Assembly (NCBI RefSeq): GCF_003732225.1
Contig: NZ_MOBJ01000010.1
Span: forward strand, 186,001-250,000
Direction: 5' to 3'
Source of the DNA: Pseudomonas brassicacearum
GTDB taxonomy: Bacteria > Pseudomonadota > Gammaproteobacteria > Pseudomonadales > Pseudomonadaceae
DNA: 64,000 nucleotides
Shown here: positions 6,791 to 13,528 of the stretch, piece after piece
How the letters are laid out: each line of letters begins with the position of its first letter
How positions within the stretch are numbered: position 1 is the first letter of the stretch
Program-made: the position numbers and the translations under genes
Notes under the pieces: model-generated
Told to the model about the DNA's origin: nothing
The model's database searches: none
The model's input: the letters and a program-made list of their open reading frames with translations, nothing else

Positions 6791-8407
6791 TTGGCCCATC
6801 CCGCCCAACGCCGTTGGTATCCGCTGGTTTTCGTCGTTGCCGCTCTGGTGCTGCTGCCGCTGAGCGTGTTGCTGCTGTCGTGGCAAACCGTCGATCTGCA
6901 GATCTGGTCGCACCTGTGGGACACCCAGATGCCGCGCCTGCTGGGCAACACCCTGACGCTGATCCTCGGCGTCGGAGTAGGCGTCACGCTGTTGGGTGTG
7001 AGCCTGGCGTGGCTGACCAGCCTCTGCGAGTTCCCCGGGCGACGCTGGCTGGACTGGGCGCTGATGCTGCCGTTTGCGATCCCGGCCTATGTGCTGGCGT
7101 TCGTTTTTGTTGGGCTGCTGGATTTCTCAGGCCCGGTGCAAACCCTGCTGCGTGAAGGGTTCGGCAGCGGTTTGCGGCTGCCGCGTGTGCGCTCCACCGG
7201 TGGGGTGATTCTGGTGTTGGTGCTGGTGTTTTATCCCTACGTCTACCTGCTGGCGCGCAGCGCATTTCTGGCTCAGGGCAAAGGTCTGATGGAGGCTGCG
7301 CGAGTGCTCGGTCAATCGCCGTGGCAAGCATTCTGGCGCGTGGCGTTGCCGATGGCGCGGCCGGCGATAGGTGCCGGAGTGGCCTTGGCGTTGATGGAGA
7401 CACTGGCGGATTTCGGTGCGGTATCGGTATTCAATTTCGACACTTTCACCACGGCGATCTACAAGACCTGGTACGGCTTCTTCAGCCTGTCGAGCGCCGC
7501 ACAACTGGCCAGCCTGTTACTGCTGGTGGTGATGTTGCTGCTTTACGGCGAACGCCGCGCTCGCGGCGCCAGCCGGGCGAGTAACGAACGTCCCAGGGGC
7601 AAGGCGCTCTATCACCTGCGCGGGTTCAAGGCCGTAGCCGCCACCGGTTGGTGTGGGCTGGTGTTTGCCTGCGCGTTTGTCATTCCGTTGCTGCAACTGG
7701 TGGTGTGGTTCTGGCAGCGTGGGCGCTTCGATCTGGATGAGCGTTACGCCGGGCTAATCACGCATACGTTGTACCTGGGCGCCATGGCCGCTGTGATCAC
7801 CGTCAGCGTCGCGTTGCTATTGGCGTTTGCCCGGCGCCTGGCGCCGACGCGGGCGATTCGCTCCGGGGTCAGCCTGGCCAATATCGGCTACGCCTTGCCG
7901 GGCTCGGTGCTGGCGGTATCGATCATGTTGGCGTTCAGCTACCTGGACCGCGAACTGGTGGTGCCGCTGTCGGGCTGGCTCGGCGGTGCAGGCAAACCGT
8001 TGCTGTTGGGCAGCCTTTCGGCGCTATTGCTGGCGTATCTGGTGCGATTTATCGCAGTGGCCTACGGGCCGCTGGAAAACAGCCTGGCGCGGATTCGTCC
8101 GTCGTTGCCGGAAGCTGCACGCTGTTTGGGTGTCAGTGGGCCACGACTGTTTTTCAAAGTGTATCTGCCGCTGTTGCTGCCCGGTACGTTGAGCGCGGCG
8201 TTATTGGTGTTCGTCGATGTGCTCAAGGAAATGCCCGCGACCTTGCTGATGCGCCCGTTTGGCTGGGACACGCTGGCGGTGCGGATCTTCGAAATGACCA
8301 GCGAAGGCGAGTGGGCGCGGGCGTCATTGCCGGCGCTGACGTTGATTCTGGTGGGCCTGTTGCCGGTTATCGGATTGATCAGACGTTCGGCACATCGAAA
8401 CGGCTAG
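6791..8407 (+). CDS. Iron ABC transporter permease, fused double domain (FbpB/HitB type)
   Basis: A 538-residue inner-membrane protein made of two tandem BPD-type permease domains, about 12 membrane segments in all. The two EAA-type cytoplasmic loops are visible: EAARVLGQSPWQAFWRVALPMARPA in the first half and EAARCLGVSGPRLFFKVYLPLLLPG in the second. This is the architecture of ferric-iron permeases such as FbpB. The start is a TTG at 6791, since no ATG gives a full first membrane segment. Neighbour of the iron-binding protein. The gene ends 156 bp before gcvT. Confidence 0.92.
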   Translation: MAHPAQRRWYPLVFVVAALVLLPLSVLLLSWQTVDLQIWSHLWDTQMPRLLGNTLTLILGVGVGVTLLGVSLAWLTSLCEFPGRRWLDWALMLPFAIPAYVLAFVFVGLLDFSGPVQTLLREGFGSGLRLPRVRSTGGVILVLVLVFYPYVYLLARSAFLAQGKGLMEAARVLGQSPWQAFWRVALPMARPAIGAGVALALMETLADFGAVSVFNFDTFTTAIYKTWYGFFSLSSAAQLASLLLLVVMLLLYGERRARGASRASNERPRGKALYHLRGFKAVAATGWCGLVFACAFVIPLLQLVVWFWQRGRFDLDERYAGLITHTLYLGAMAAVITVSVALLLAFARRLAPTRAIRSGVSLANIGYALPGSVLAVSIMLAFSYLDRELVVPLSGWLGGAGKPLLLGSLSALLLAYLVRFIAVAYGPLENSLARIRPSLPEAARCLGVSGPRLFFKVYLPLLLPGTLSAALLVFVDVLKEMPATLLMRPFGWDTLAVRIFEMTSEGEWARASLPALTLILVGLLPVIGLIRRSAHRNG

Positions 8408-8436
8408 GTGCCAGTCCTACACCTTGCGGCTACAAT
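8408..8436 (+). promoter_or_regulatory. Candidate sigma70 promoter for gcvT-gcvH
   Basis: TACAAT (8431-8436, five of six matches to TATAAT) lies 17 bp after GTGCCA (8408-8413, four of six matches to TTGACA). It starts right after the permease stop and leaves a roughly 120-nt leader before gcvT. I looked for a glycine riboswitch in this leader and did not recognise one. Confidence 0.35.
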
Positions 8437-8562
8437 GCGCGGCATTCGGTGCGGTTCGTCCTTCAGACCAGGTTGCTGAAATTGGCTGGAAGCCCTCTAT
8501 TTCAAGGCTTTCAACCACGCAGCGCCTGTCCGTACCTTCGCCACGCCCGGAAGGAGAAACCC

Positions 8563-9645
8563 ATGGGACAGCGTACGCCTCTGTATGACCTTCATCTCGC
8601 ACTCGGCGCGAAGATGGTCGATTTTGGCGGTTGGGATATGCCACTGCATTACGGCTCGCAGGTCGAGGAACACCATCAGGTGCGCCGCGACTGTGGGGTT
8701 TTCGATGTATCCCATATGACCGTAATCGATGTCAGCGGCCCTCAGGCCAAGGCCTGGCTCCAGCATTTGCTGGCCAATGATGTCGACCGTCTGCACAGCG
8801 TCGGCCGTGCCTTGTACAGCACCATGCTCAATGAACGGGGCGGGGTGGTCGACGATATGATCGTCTATCGCCTGGAAGACGCTTACCGCTTGGTGGTGAA
8901 CGCCGCCACCCGTGATCAGGACATGGCCTGGATGCAGGCCCAGCTCGGCGCCTATCAGGTGCAACTGCACGAGCGCAGCGAGTTGGCGATGCTGGCGATT
9001 CAAGGTCCGCAAGCGCGGCAAAAGATCGCTGAACTGGTGACCCAGTCCCGTGGCACGTTGATCCAGCAACTCAAACCCTTCGAAGGACACTGTGACGGCG
9101 ACTGGTTTATCGCCCGTACCGGTTATACCGGCGAAGACGGTCTGGAGATTGCCTTGCCGGCCGATCAGGCGCCGGGATTCTTCAACGATCTGATCGGTGC
9201 GGGTATATCGCCCATCGGTCTCGGCGCCCGCGACACGCTGCGCCTTGAGGCCGGAATGAACCTTTACGGTCAGGACATTCATCAGGATGTCTCACCGCTG
9301 GCGTCCAATATGGCCTGGAGCATTGCCTGGGAACCGGCCACTCGTCAGTTCATCGGCCGCGTAGCACTGGAGGCCGAACGGGCCGCCGGTGTGAAGCACA
9401 AACTGGTCGGTCTGGTGCTCGAAGAACGTGGGGTTTTACGCGCCCATCAGGTGGTTCGCATCGCTGATGTTGGCGAAGGGGAGATCACCAGTGGTAGTTT
9501 CTCTCCTACGCTTAGCAAATCGATCGCCCTGGCGCGGGTGCCGATGGCGACCGCCGACCGGGCAGAAGTGGAAATTCGTGGCAAGTGGTACCCGGTTCGG
9601 GTGGTCAAACCGACCTTCGTGCGTCACGGCAAAACCCTGATTTAA
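8563..9645 (+). CDS. gcvT: Glycine cleavage system T protein (aminomethyltransferase)
   Basis: A 360-residue tetrahydrofolate-dependent aminomethyltransferase. It releases ammonia from the aminomethyl-lipoyl H protein and forms 5,10-methylene-THF. Start ATG 8563 has AAGGAGA six nt upstream; open reading continues further upstream but without homology. Family segments seen: TPLYDLHLALGAKMVDFGGWDMPLHY at the N-terminus, GVFDVSHM, YTGEDGLEIALP and GLGARDTLRLEAGMNLYG. gcvH follows after 51 bp. gcvP, normally next, is displaced about 3.4 kb away. Confidence 0.96.
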   Translation: MGQRTPLYDLHLALGAKMVDFGGWDMPLHYGSQVEEHHQVRRDCGVFDVSHMTVIDVSGPQAKAWLQHLLANDVDRLHSVGRALYSTMLNERGGVVDDMIVYRLEDAYRLVVNAATRDQDMAWMQAQLGAYQVQLHERSELAMLAIQGPQARQKIAELVTQSRGTLIQQLKPFEGHCDGDWFIARTGYTGEDGLEIALPADQAPGFFNDLIGAGISPIGLGARDTLRLEAGMNLYGQDIHQDVSPLASNMAWSIAWEPATRQFIGRVALEAERAAGVKHKLVGLVLEERGVLRAHQVVRIADVGEGEITSGSFSPTLSKSIALARVPMATADRAEVEIRGKWYPVRVVKPTFVRHGKTLI

Positions 9646-9696
9646 CTTTTTCTGGCGGGCCAACACCGCTGACATTTCTTCTTGAGGACACAGAAC

Positions 9697-10080
9697 ATGA
9701 GCGATATCCCTGCCAACCTGCGTTTTGCCGAAAGTCACGAATGGGCCCGTCTGGAAGCTGATGGCACAGTGACTGTGGGCATCAGTGATCACGCTCAGGA
9801 AGCACTGGGTGATGTGGTTTTCGTCGAACTGACCGAAGTCGGCAACGTATTTGGTGCAGGCGATCAGGCTGGCGTGGTCGAATCGGTCAAGGCCGCTTCC
9901 GACATCTACTCCCCGGTCGCCGGCGAAGTGATCGCGGTCAATGAAGACCTGAGCGCCAACCCTGAGCTGCTCAACACAGACCCGTACGGCGCGTGGATCT
10001 TCAAGCTCAAGCCGGCCAATGCCGCTGATCTTGAGAAGCTGCTCGACGCAGCCGGCTACAAGGCCGCTATCGGCGAGTAA
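9697..10080 (+). CDS. gcvH: Glycine cleavage system H protein
   Basis: A 127-residue lipoyl carrier protein. The lipoylated lysine is Lys65 in VESVKAASDIYSP, with the conserved N-terminal ESHEWARLEADG and hairpin GDVVFVELTEVG. It carries the aminomethyl group from the P protein to the T protein and is recharged by the L protein. Start ATG 9697 follows TTGAGGACACAG. A type B repeat and a strong terminator close the unit, so gcvTH appears to be transcribed separately from gcvP here. Confidence 0.97.
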   Translation: MSDIPANLRFAESHEWARLEADGTVTVGISDHAQEALGDVVFVELTEVGNVFGAGDQAGVVESVKAASDIYSPVAGEVIAVNEDLSANPELLNTDPYGAWIFKLKPANAADLEKLLDAAGYKAAIGE

Positions 10081-10090
10081 TGCTCGCCCC

Positions 10091-10159
10091 GTAGGAGCTG
10101 CCGCAGGCTGCGATCTTTGTTCAGACGATCAAGAGATCGCAGGCTCCGCCAGCTCCTAC
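10091..10159. repeat. Type B palindromic repeat doublet
   Basis: GTAGGAGCTGCCGCAGGCTG at 10091-10110, running on to CGATCTTT, with a slightly diverged inverted partner at 10132-10159 (AGATCGCAGGCTCCGCCAGC then TCCTAC). Lies directly after gcvH. Confidence 0.85.
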
Positions 10160-10168
10160 AAAAGCGGG

Positions 10169-10208
10169 AAAACGCCGCGTTTCCGTTATCGGGGGTGCGG
10201 CGTTTTTC
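10169..10208. terminator. Rho-independent terminator after gcvH
   Basis: AAAACGCCGC ... GCGGCGTTTTT forms a 10-bp stem with an 18-nt loop and a T tail on the plus strand. The A run on the left arm makes it potentially bidirectional, so it may also serve the leftward gene ending at 10239. Confidence 0.8.
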
Positions 10209-10238
10209 GTTTAATCCCGTAGGCATACTCTAAATAGA

Positions 10239-10970
10239 CTAGCTGCTGGTTCGACGGGCAGTTAATGCGGCTTTCATCATCGCTTCATTTACCCTGACAT
10301 TTACCCTGGCGTGCAGCTCTATTACTTCTTCTGGTGTCAGGCGCATTGCCGGCGCGCCAGATACCCAGGTGCCACTGTTCGTGTAAGTGACCGTTTTGGT
10401 TTCTCCGTCGTTTACGGTGATGACATAAGCGTTGGATACACTATTGGGGATTAATGAGCCCGCCACTTGTGTCGGGCCGAACCATAACTGAAACTCGTTT
10501 TTGGGTGTCATGATGGCTGTGCCGATACTCATGCCACCTGAACAGTTCACCCAAATAGTACGGCCTGTGGAATCCAGTAATATTTCACGTGGATTGGCCG
10601 GTAGTTGATTGTAAATTGTAACGTCTCCCTGAGTACCATTGTTTTTTGCGGTGCTAAACACACCATATATATCTAATGTCGTTGTTTGGCCGGTGTTGAT
10701 GGGCAGGTTTTTTCCTCCTGAGGTGAAGGTGATATCGCCTTCTTGCAATGGCGTTGTTGTAAAGTTAGCCATATAGGAGTTGTTGGTAATGTCGAATCTG
10801 TTTTGGTATTGATAAGCGGGTTGGTTTGGCGTGGCAAGTGGGGGTTTCAAAAACCAGGTGGCGGTGAAGGTGCTGTTTATTTTCTTTGCCAGATAGAGGC
10901 TGTAGTTGTTGGTCTTTTGTGCAATCAATTGAGCCTCTTCGATATAAACGATAATAGTCTGAGTGCTCAC
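10239..10970 (-). CDS. Unknown protein, paralogue A of a tandem pair
   Basis: A 243-residue protein I do not recognise. A GTG start at 10970 is chosen because GGGAG lies seven nt upstream and the resulting N-terminus (STQTIIVYIEEAQ) lines up with the paralogue next door (SQQIILFIEEEQ). The two proteins look roughly half identical along their length, sharing NNYSLYLAKK, TFTSGGKN, NTGQ/STGQ, EILLD, WVN, QLWFG, TYTNSGTWV and ELHARV. There is no signal peptide or membrane segment. Alternating hydrophobic, Ser/Thr/Asn-rich text suggests a beta-sandwich. The C-terminus has an extra 14-residue basic tail. Base composition is visibly more A+T-rich than in flanking genes. Function unknown. Confidence 0.85.
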   Translation of the reverse strand: MSTQTIIVYIEEAQLIAQKTNNYSLYLAKKINSTFTATWFLKPPLATPNQPAYQYQNRFDITNNSYMANFTTTPLQEGDITFTSGGKNLPINTGQTTTLDIYGVFSTAKNNGTQGDVTIYNQLPANPREILLDSTGRTIWVNCSGGMSIGTAIMTPKNEFQLWFGPTQVAGSLIPNSVSNAYVITVNDGETKTVTYTNSGTWVSGAPAMRLTPEEVIELHARVNVRVNEAMMKAALTARRTSS

Positions 10971-11060
10971 GGCTGATCTCCCATTCATCCTGTGGGTGAT
11001 GTCATGGCGGAGTTCCGAATCCACCAGACCCAATATGACTACGGCCTCGGTGCTCTCAAT

Positions 11061-11094
11061 AAAAAACCCTGTAGATCCAGGATATACAGGGTTT
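11061..11094 (-). terminator. Rho-independent terminator after paralogue B
   Basis: On the minus strand AAAACCCTGTA...TACAGGGTTTTTT forms an 11-bp stem with a T6 tail, between the two paralogues. It implies that paralogue A has its own promoter in the 180-bp gap or relies on read-through. Confidence 0.8.
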
Positions 11095-11149
11095 TCATTG
11101 ACCTAAGAAACGCCTGCGTTTCACAGACGATGCTTGATCAGCCCGCTTG

Positions 11150-11839
11150 CTAGGCTGTTTCTTTGATCCCGACTCTGGCGTGAAGCTCCTGGACTTGTTT
11201 GGCGCTCAGGCGGTTGGCTGGCTCGCCATTCACCCAGGTGCCGCTGTTGGTATAGGTGATGACGATGCTATCCCCATCGACCAATTTCTGTTGCGTCGGG
11301 TTAGACAGGTTTTGGGCAATTAATGAGCCTGTTTCCTGAATATTGCCGAACCATAATTGATATTCACTTTTTGGTGTCAGCGTCGCGGTGCCAATGTTCA
11401 TGCCGCTCTGACGGTTTACCCAGATATTTTTTCCCGCAGCATCCAGTAAGATTTCATGTGGGTTGGCTTGTAGTTGGTTGATGATGACAACATCCGATGG
11501 CTTGGCATCCTTATTTGCCGGCGGTGAAAATATGCCGTTTACATCCAGTACGGTTGACTGACCTGTGCTGATTGCCCGGTTTTTCCCGCCGGAGGTAAAG
11601 GTGACATTGCCGGTGGTTACGGGGTCGTTTGTATAGTTGACCATGAACGACGGAGTCGTAATGTCAAATGTGTTTTTGTATTGATAACTAGGGTTGCCGA
11701 CACTGGCTACGGGGCCTTTCGATTGCCAGATAACGGTGAAGTCGTTGTTTACCTTTTTTGCCAGATAGAGGCTGTAGTTGTTATCTTTTTGTGCTTTCAA
11801 TTGTTCTTCTTCAATAAACAAAATTATTTGTTGGCTCAT
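11150..11839 (-). CDS. Unknown protein, paralogue B of a tandem pair
   Basis: A 229-residue protein homologous along its whole length to the gene at 10239-10970, so the pair arose by tandem duplication. Start ATG 11839 has GGAG nine nt upstream; an earlier ATG at 11854 lacks one. Shared blocks are IEEEQLKAQK, NNYSLYLAKKVN, YQYKNTFDIT, VTFTSGGKN, STGQSTVLDVNGIFS, HEILLDAAGKNIWVN, YQLWFG and ITYTNSGTWVNG. No secretion signal, transmembrane segment or nucleotide-binding motif is visible. A secreted or surface-acting beta-rich protein or a cytosolic lectin/toxin-like protein are possibilities only. Low G+C and a location inside a core operon suggest acquisition. Confidence 0.85.
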   Translation of the reverse strand: MSQQIILFIEEEQLKAQKDNNYSLYLAKKVNNDFTVIWQSKGPVASVGNPSYQYKNTFDITTPSFMVNYTNDPVTTGNVTFTSGGKNRAISTGQSTVLDVNGIFSPPANKDAKPSDVVIINQLQANPHEILLDAAGKNIWVNRQSGMNIGTATLTPKSEYQLWFGNIQETGSLIAQNLSNPTQQKLVDGDSIVITYTNSGTWVNGEPANRLSAKQVQELHARVGIKETA

Positions 11840-12155
11840 TTTTTTGAACTCCATTTCGAAGAGGTTGAAGCATCAGTAGTTGTTGTTGGCTGTGCAGTGG
11901 CTTTTCGTCGCCGCTGCTCAGTCCTCAGTAAACATAGCATGCAGATTTTCGGCCTATAGACTCATTGGCTATTGCGGCGTTTTATCTATCGCGATTGATT
12001 TTTTCAGAAATGGAGTGCGTTGATTAGCGCTGATTAATCACATGTTTGCGGATGAAGTTAGAATGAGCATCCGTTGGGTGTCTGGTTATTGGCGCAAAGA
12101 GTTGATCGATTGGCTATGTATATATAGCCATTCGTAAGTGTATCTATAGCCGGAA
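11840..12155. other. A+T-rich intergenic region upstream of paralogue B
   Basis: No gene seen. The stretch is clearly A+T-rich and must hold the promoter of the leftward paralogue. It contains the perfect palindrome TGATTAATCA (12031-12040) beside a partial copy TGATTAGCGC, and the 20-bp dyad TGGCTATGTATATATAGCCA (12111-12130), with a further ATAGCC at about 12145. These are operator-like but unassigned. Confidence 0.5.
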
Positions 12156-12190
12156 TAAAAAACGCCCAATGCAATGCATTGGGCGTTTTA
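12156..12190. terminator. Bidirectional terminator after the aminotransferase gene
   Basis: AAAAAACGCCCAATGCA/TGCATTGGGCGTTTT gives a long near-perfect stem flanked by A and T runs, 43 bp beyond the stop of the leftward aminotransferase gene. Confidence 0.88.
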
Positions 12191-12232
12191 AATGTTGCAA
12201 GTGTCAGCCTGTTCAAAGGCTGGCCAGGTGAC

Positions 12233-13375
12233 TCAGGCGTTTTGCAACACAGCTTTCACCGCTGCAACCGAACGCTCGACATCGCTTTTGCTCATGGCCG
12301 TGAACATCGGCAGCGAGACGATCAGGCGGCCGACACGTTCGGACACCGGGAACATGCCTTCCTTGAAACCGCGTTCGCGGTAAAGGCTCAGCAGGTGGAT
12401 AGGCGGGTAGTGGTAGCCGATGCCGACGCCCAGTTCCTGCATTTGCTCCATGAAGGTCGCGCGGGCCGGTTTGCCGTCCTTGCGCTCTGGCAGCACCAGT
12501 TGGAACAGGTGCCAGTTGCTGTTGGTGAAGTCTGCCGGTGGCAGCTGTGCACCGTATTTGGCCTCGAAATCGCTGCCGAAACAGGCGAAGTAATGCTTGG
12601 CCAGTTCGCGGCGGTGAGCGGTGATGGCGTCAATGTGCGCGAATTGGCCCAGGCCAATGGCCGCTGCCACGTCGGTCATGTTGAATTTGCCACCCAGCAC
12701 GTCGACGTCCAGGCCGTCGAAGCCGGTGCGGGTCACGCCTTGCAGGCGATATTTCTCGGCCAGCCGCACTTCTTCAGCGTTGTTCAACACCAGGCAGCCA
12801 CCCTCCGAGGAGGTGACGTTCTTGTTCGCCTGGAAGCTGAACGACACGAAGTCGCCCGTAGCGCCGATGCGCTGACCATTCCAGCTCGAACCCAGCGCCT
12901 GGGCGGCGTCTTCGACAATCCGCAGGCCATGTTTCTTGGCGATTGCGTACAGGCGGCTCATGTCCACCGGCAAACCGGCGAGGTACACCGGGATGATTGC
13001 CTTGGTGCGCGGGGTAATGGCCGCTTCGAGCTGGTCCAGGTCGATGTTGCGGGTGATCGGGTCGATGTCGGCGAACACCGGAGTGGCGCCTACTTCGAGA
13101 ATCACGTTGGCCGTGGCGACCCAGGAAATCGGCGTGGTGATGACTTCGTCACCGGCACCGATCCCGGCGATGCGCAGGGCGATCTCCATGGTGCAGGTCC
13201 CGGAGTTGAACGTGCGCACCGGGCGGCCGCCAAAAAACTCCGAGAGCTGGGCTTCGAACGCCTGAACCTTGGGTCCGCTGGTGATCCAGCCGGAGCGCAA
13301 GACATCGCCGACAGAGGCAATTGTGGCTTCATCGATAGTAGGTTTGGAAAATGGCAGAAAAGGCAATTGGCTCAT
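12233..13375 (-). CDS. DegT/DnrJ/EryC1/StrS-family sugar aminotransferase (ArnB-like)
   Basis: A 380-residue PLP-dependent aminotransferase of the nucleotide-sugar family. The text SKPTIDEATIASVGDVLRSGWITSGPKV at the N-terminus, TFNSGTCTMEIALRIAGIGAGDEVITTP, VEDAAQALG (154-162) and the Schiff-base lysine Lys185 in SFQANKNVTSSEGG place it near ArnB, which makes UDP-4-amino-4-deoxy-L-arabinose for lipid A modification. No other arn or sugar-nucleotide gene is nearby, so the substrate is uncertain. Start ATG 13375 is chosen by homology; the Shine-Dalgarno is weak. It is divergent from gcvP and lies in the islet between gcvH and gcvP. Confidence 0.9.
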   Translation of the reverse strand: MSQLPFLPFSKPTIDEATIASVGDVLRSGWITSGPKVQAFEAQLSEFFGGRPVRTFNSGTCTMEIALRIAGIGAGDEVITTPISWVATANVILEVGATPVFADIDPITRNIDLDQLEAAITPRTKAIIPVYLAGLPVDMSRLYAIAKKHGLRIVEDAAQALGSSWNGQRIGATGDFVSFSFQANKNVTSSEGGCLVLNNAEEVRLAEKYRLQGVTRTGFDGLDVDVLGGKFNMTDVAAAIGLGQFAHIDAITAHRRELAKHYFACFGSDFEAKYGAQLPPADFTNSNWHLFQLVLPERKDGKPARATFMEQMQELGVGIGYHYPPIHLLSLYRERGFKEGMFPVSERVGRLIVSLPMFTAMSKSDVERSVAAVKAVLQNA

Positions 13376-13528
13376 GTCGATCAGTGCACCCGATTGGCTG
13401 ACGGTAGTTATATGCGCTGCACATGATGAGCCTGATTGAGCAAAGACGCCATGCCGTCCGCGCAGGGGAGCTATGCTGCTTTGATCGAGTTGCATCGACG
13501 CTGAGCGCCATTCAAGAGAGAGCCCGTC

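Noticed and set aside
8437..8562. Possible glycine riboswitch in the gcvT leader
   Set aside because: I looked for the conserved aptamer core and tandem arrangement and could not find them.
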